A stretch of 64,000 nucleotides of DNA from Adiantum capillus-veneris (Eukaryota; Streptophyta; Polypodiopsida; Polypodiales; Pteridaceae). This document shows positions 63,440-64,000 of the stretch, in pieces (position 1 is the stretch's first letter; the number at the start of each line of letters is the position of its first letter). The DNA lies in contig CM043956.1 of the NCBI GenBank assembly GCA_014529385.2, forward strand, positions 61,704,120 through 61,768,119, in the 5' to 3' direction. A model generated the notes under the pieces. The model was given only the letters and a program-made list of their open reading frames with translations, was not told the DNA's origin and made no database searches. The translations under genes were made by a program, and so were the position numbers.

Positions 63440-64000
63440 GAGTTGTCTAAATTCCTAAATGGATTCCAAGATGTTTTCATTGATGACATCCCTAGTGAGC
63501 TACCTCTAAAATGAGGGATGAGGACCATGCAATTGAGCTCCTACCAGGAAGCTCACCACCTAACAAGCCTCCTTATCAAGTTTCCCAAGCTCAACAAGAG
63601 GAGATCATGAGGCAAGTGCATGATTTGGTGGAAAAAGGGATGGTGAGGCTTAGCTCCTCTCCACATTACATGTGTGTCAACTATAGATCACTAGATAAGA
63701 TCACTATCAAAAATAGATTTCTCGTGCCGCGGGAAGAAGATCTATTTCATAAGTTACAAGTTTTGACCTGACAAATGCTTGAGACGAATTCAAACTCATG
63801 CGATGGACAAAAATCTTCAGGCCATTCAAATTCTCTTGAGGAGTACGAGTGACACCTTCAGGTAATCTTTCAAGTTGTGAGAGAGAATAAGCTTTTCATT
63901 AATAGAAAGAAAAGTGAATTTTTCCTACAAGAGGTTTAATACTTAGGTCACATTATCTCTAAAGATGGTACCCGTATGGATGCAACATAGTTAGAGGTAA
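63440..64000 (+). pseudogene. Family H reverse transcriptase, N-terminal part with deletion
   Basis: It reads EDHAIELLPGSSPPNKPPYQVS, EEIMRQVHDLVEKGMVRLSSSP, then [21 protein letters not shown]: the [11 protein letters not shown] segment between SSP and MCVNY is missing. From about 63790 the connection region follows (LQVIFQVVRENKLFINRKKSEFF, YLGHIISKDGTRMD) in pieces, so the catalytic palm is also absent. Confidence 0.85.

Larger units (their letters stand above)
61244..64000 (+). mobile_element. Ty3/gypsy element, family H, 5' part
   Basis: PBS, leader, gag with knuckle, protease and the start of RT, then the window ends. Its gag core and protease wording are close to family E (FDPGS loop, SSPPNKPPYQVSQAQ), so E and H are sister lineages. 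It has frameshifts in gag and a deletion in RT. Confidence 0.9.

Noticed and set aside
1-64000. tRNA, rRNA or other structured RNA genes
   Set aside because: None seen; the tRNA-like strings are retrotransposon primer-binding sites of 12-18 bases.

Overview
This window is nuclear DNA from a land plant with a repeat-loaded genome. Three things point there: the first exons of a plant-type PTEN2 phosphatase gene, plant-style LTR retrotransposons primed by initiator-tRNA-Met-like sites, and abundant (AG)n/(CT)n and poly-G tracts. The very long TE-filled intron and old nested insertions would suit a large-genome lineage such as a fern, lycophyte or gymnosperm, but that is inference; no base here identifies the species.

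Layout. 1-4260: a minus-strand LINE running off the left edge. 6435-7250: exons 1-3 of a PTEN2-like gene (minus strand), the only host gene I can support; the rest is not in the window, so its third intron would hold the LINE. 8350-12000: scrambled Ty3/gypsy fragments and one solo LTR (10344-10997). 12788-19556: a full-length but decayed Ty3/gypsy element (family A, minus strand) with a perfect 5-bp target duplication. About 19557-26090: an older gypsy element (family D, minus strand) carrying three insertions: A in its 3' LTR, an internally deleted A derivative (A2, 21014-22693) in its gag, and a pol-less family B element (23130-26028) in its leader. 26332-29661: a plus-strand Ty1/copia element, truncated. 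29662-38636: family E gypsy in a tandem array (partial internal, LTR, full internal, LTR; minus strand). 38637-44176: a second LINE (minus strand), split by a 1503-bp solo LTR (family F). 44179-51030: poorly characterised repeats, a family C LTR end and a candidate MITE. 51033-56952: a short-LTR gypsy element (family G, plus strand). 56953-59700: nothing recognised. 59709-64000: tandem repeats, then a gypsy element (family H, plus strand) running off the right edge.

No gene cooperation is visible beyond the internal logic of each element: gag, protease, RT, RNase H and integrase between LTRs, or ORF1 plus EN-RT in LINEs. Nearly all are inactivated by stops and frameshifts. A large share of the stops are TAG codons where a CAG or CTGG stood, the footprint expected of deamination at methylated CHG sites. 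Families A, B and C share a core LTR module (TATA-like box followed by GAAATACCGAAAGGGGC) although the rest of their LTRs has diverged.
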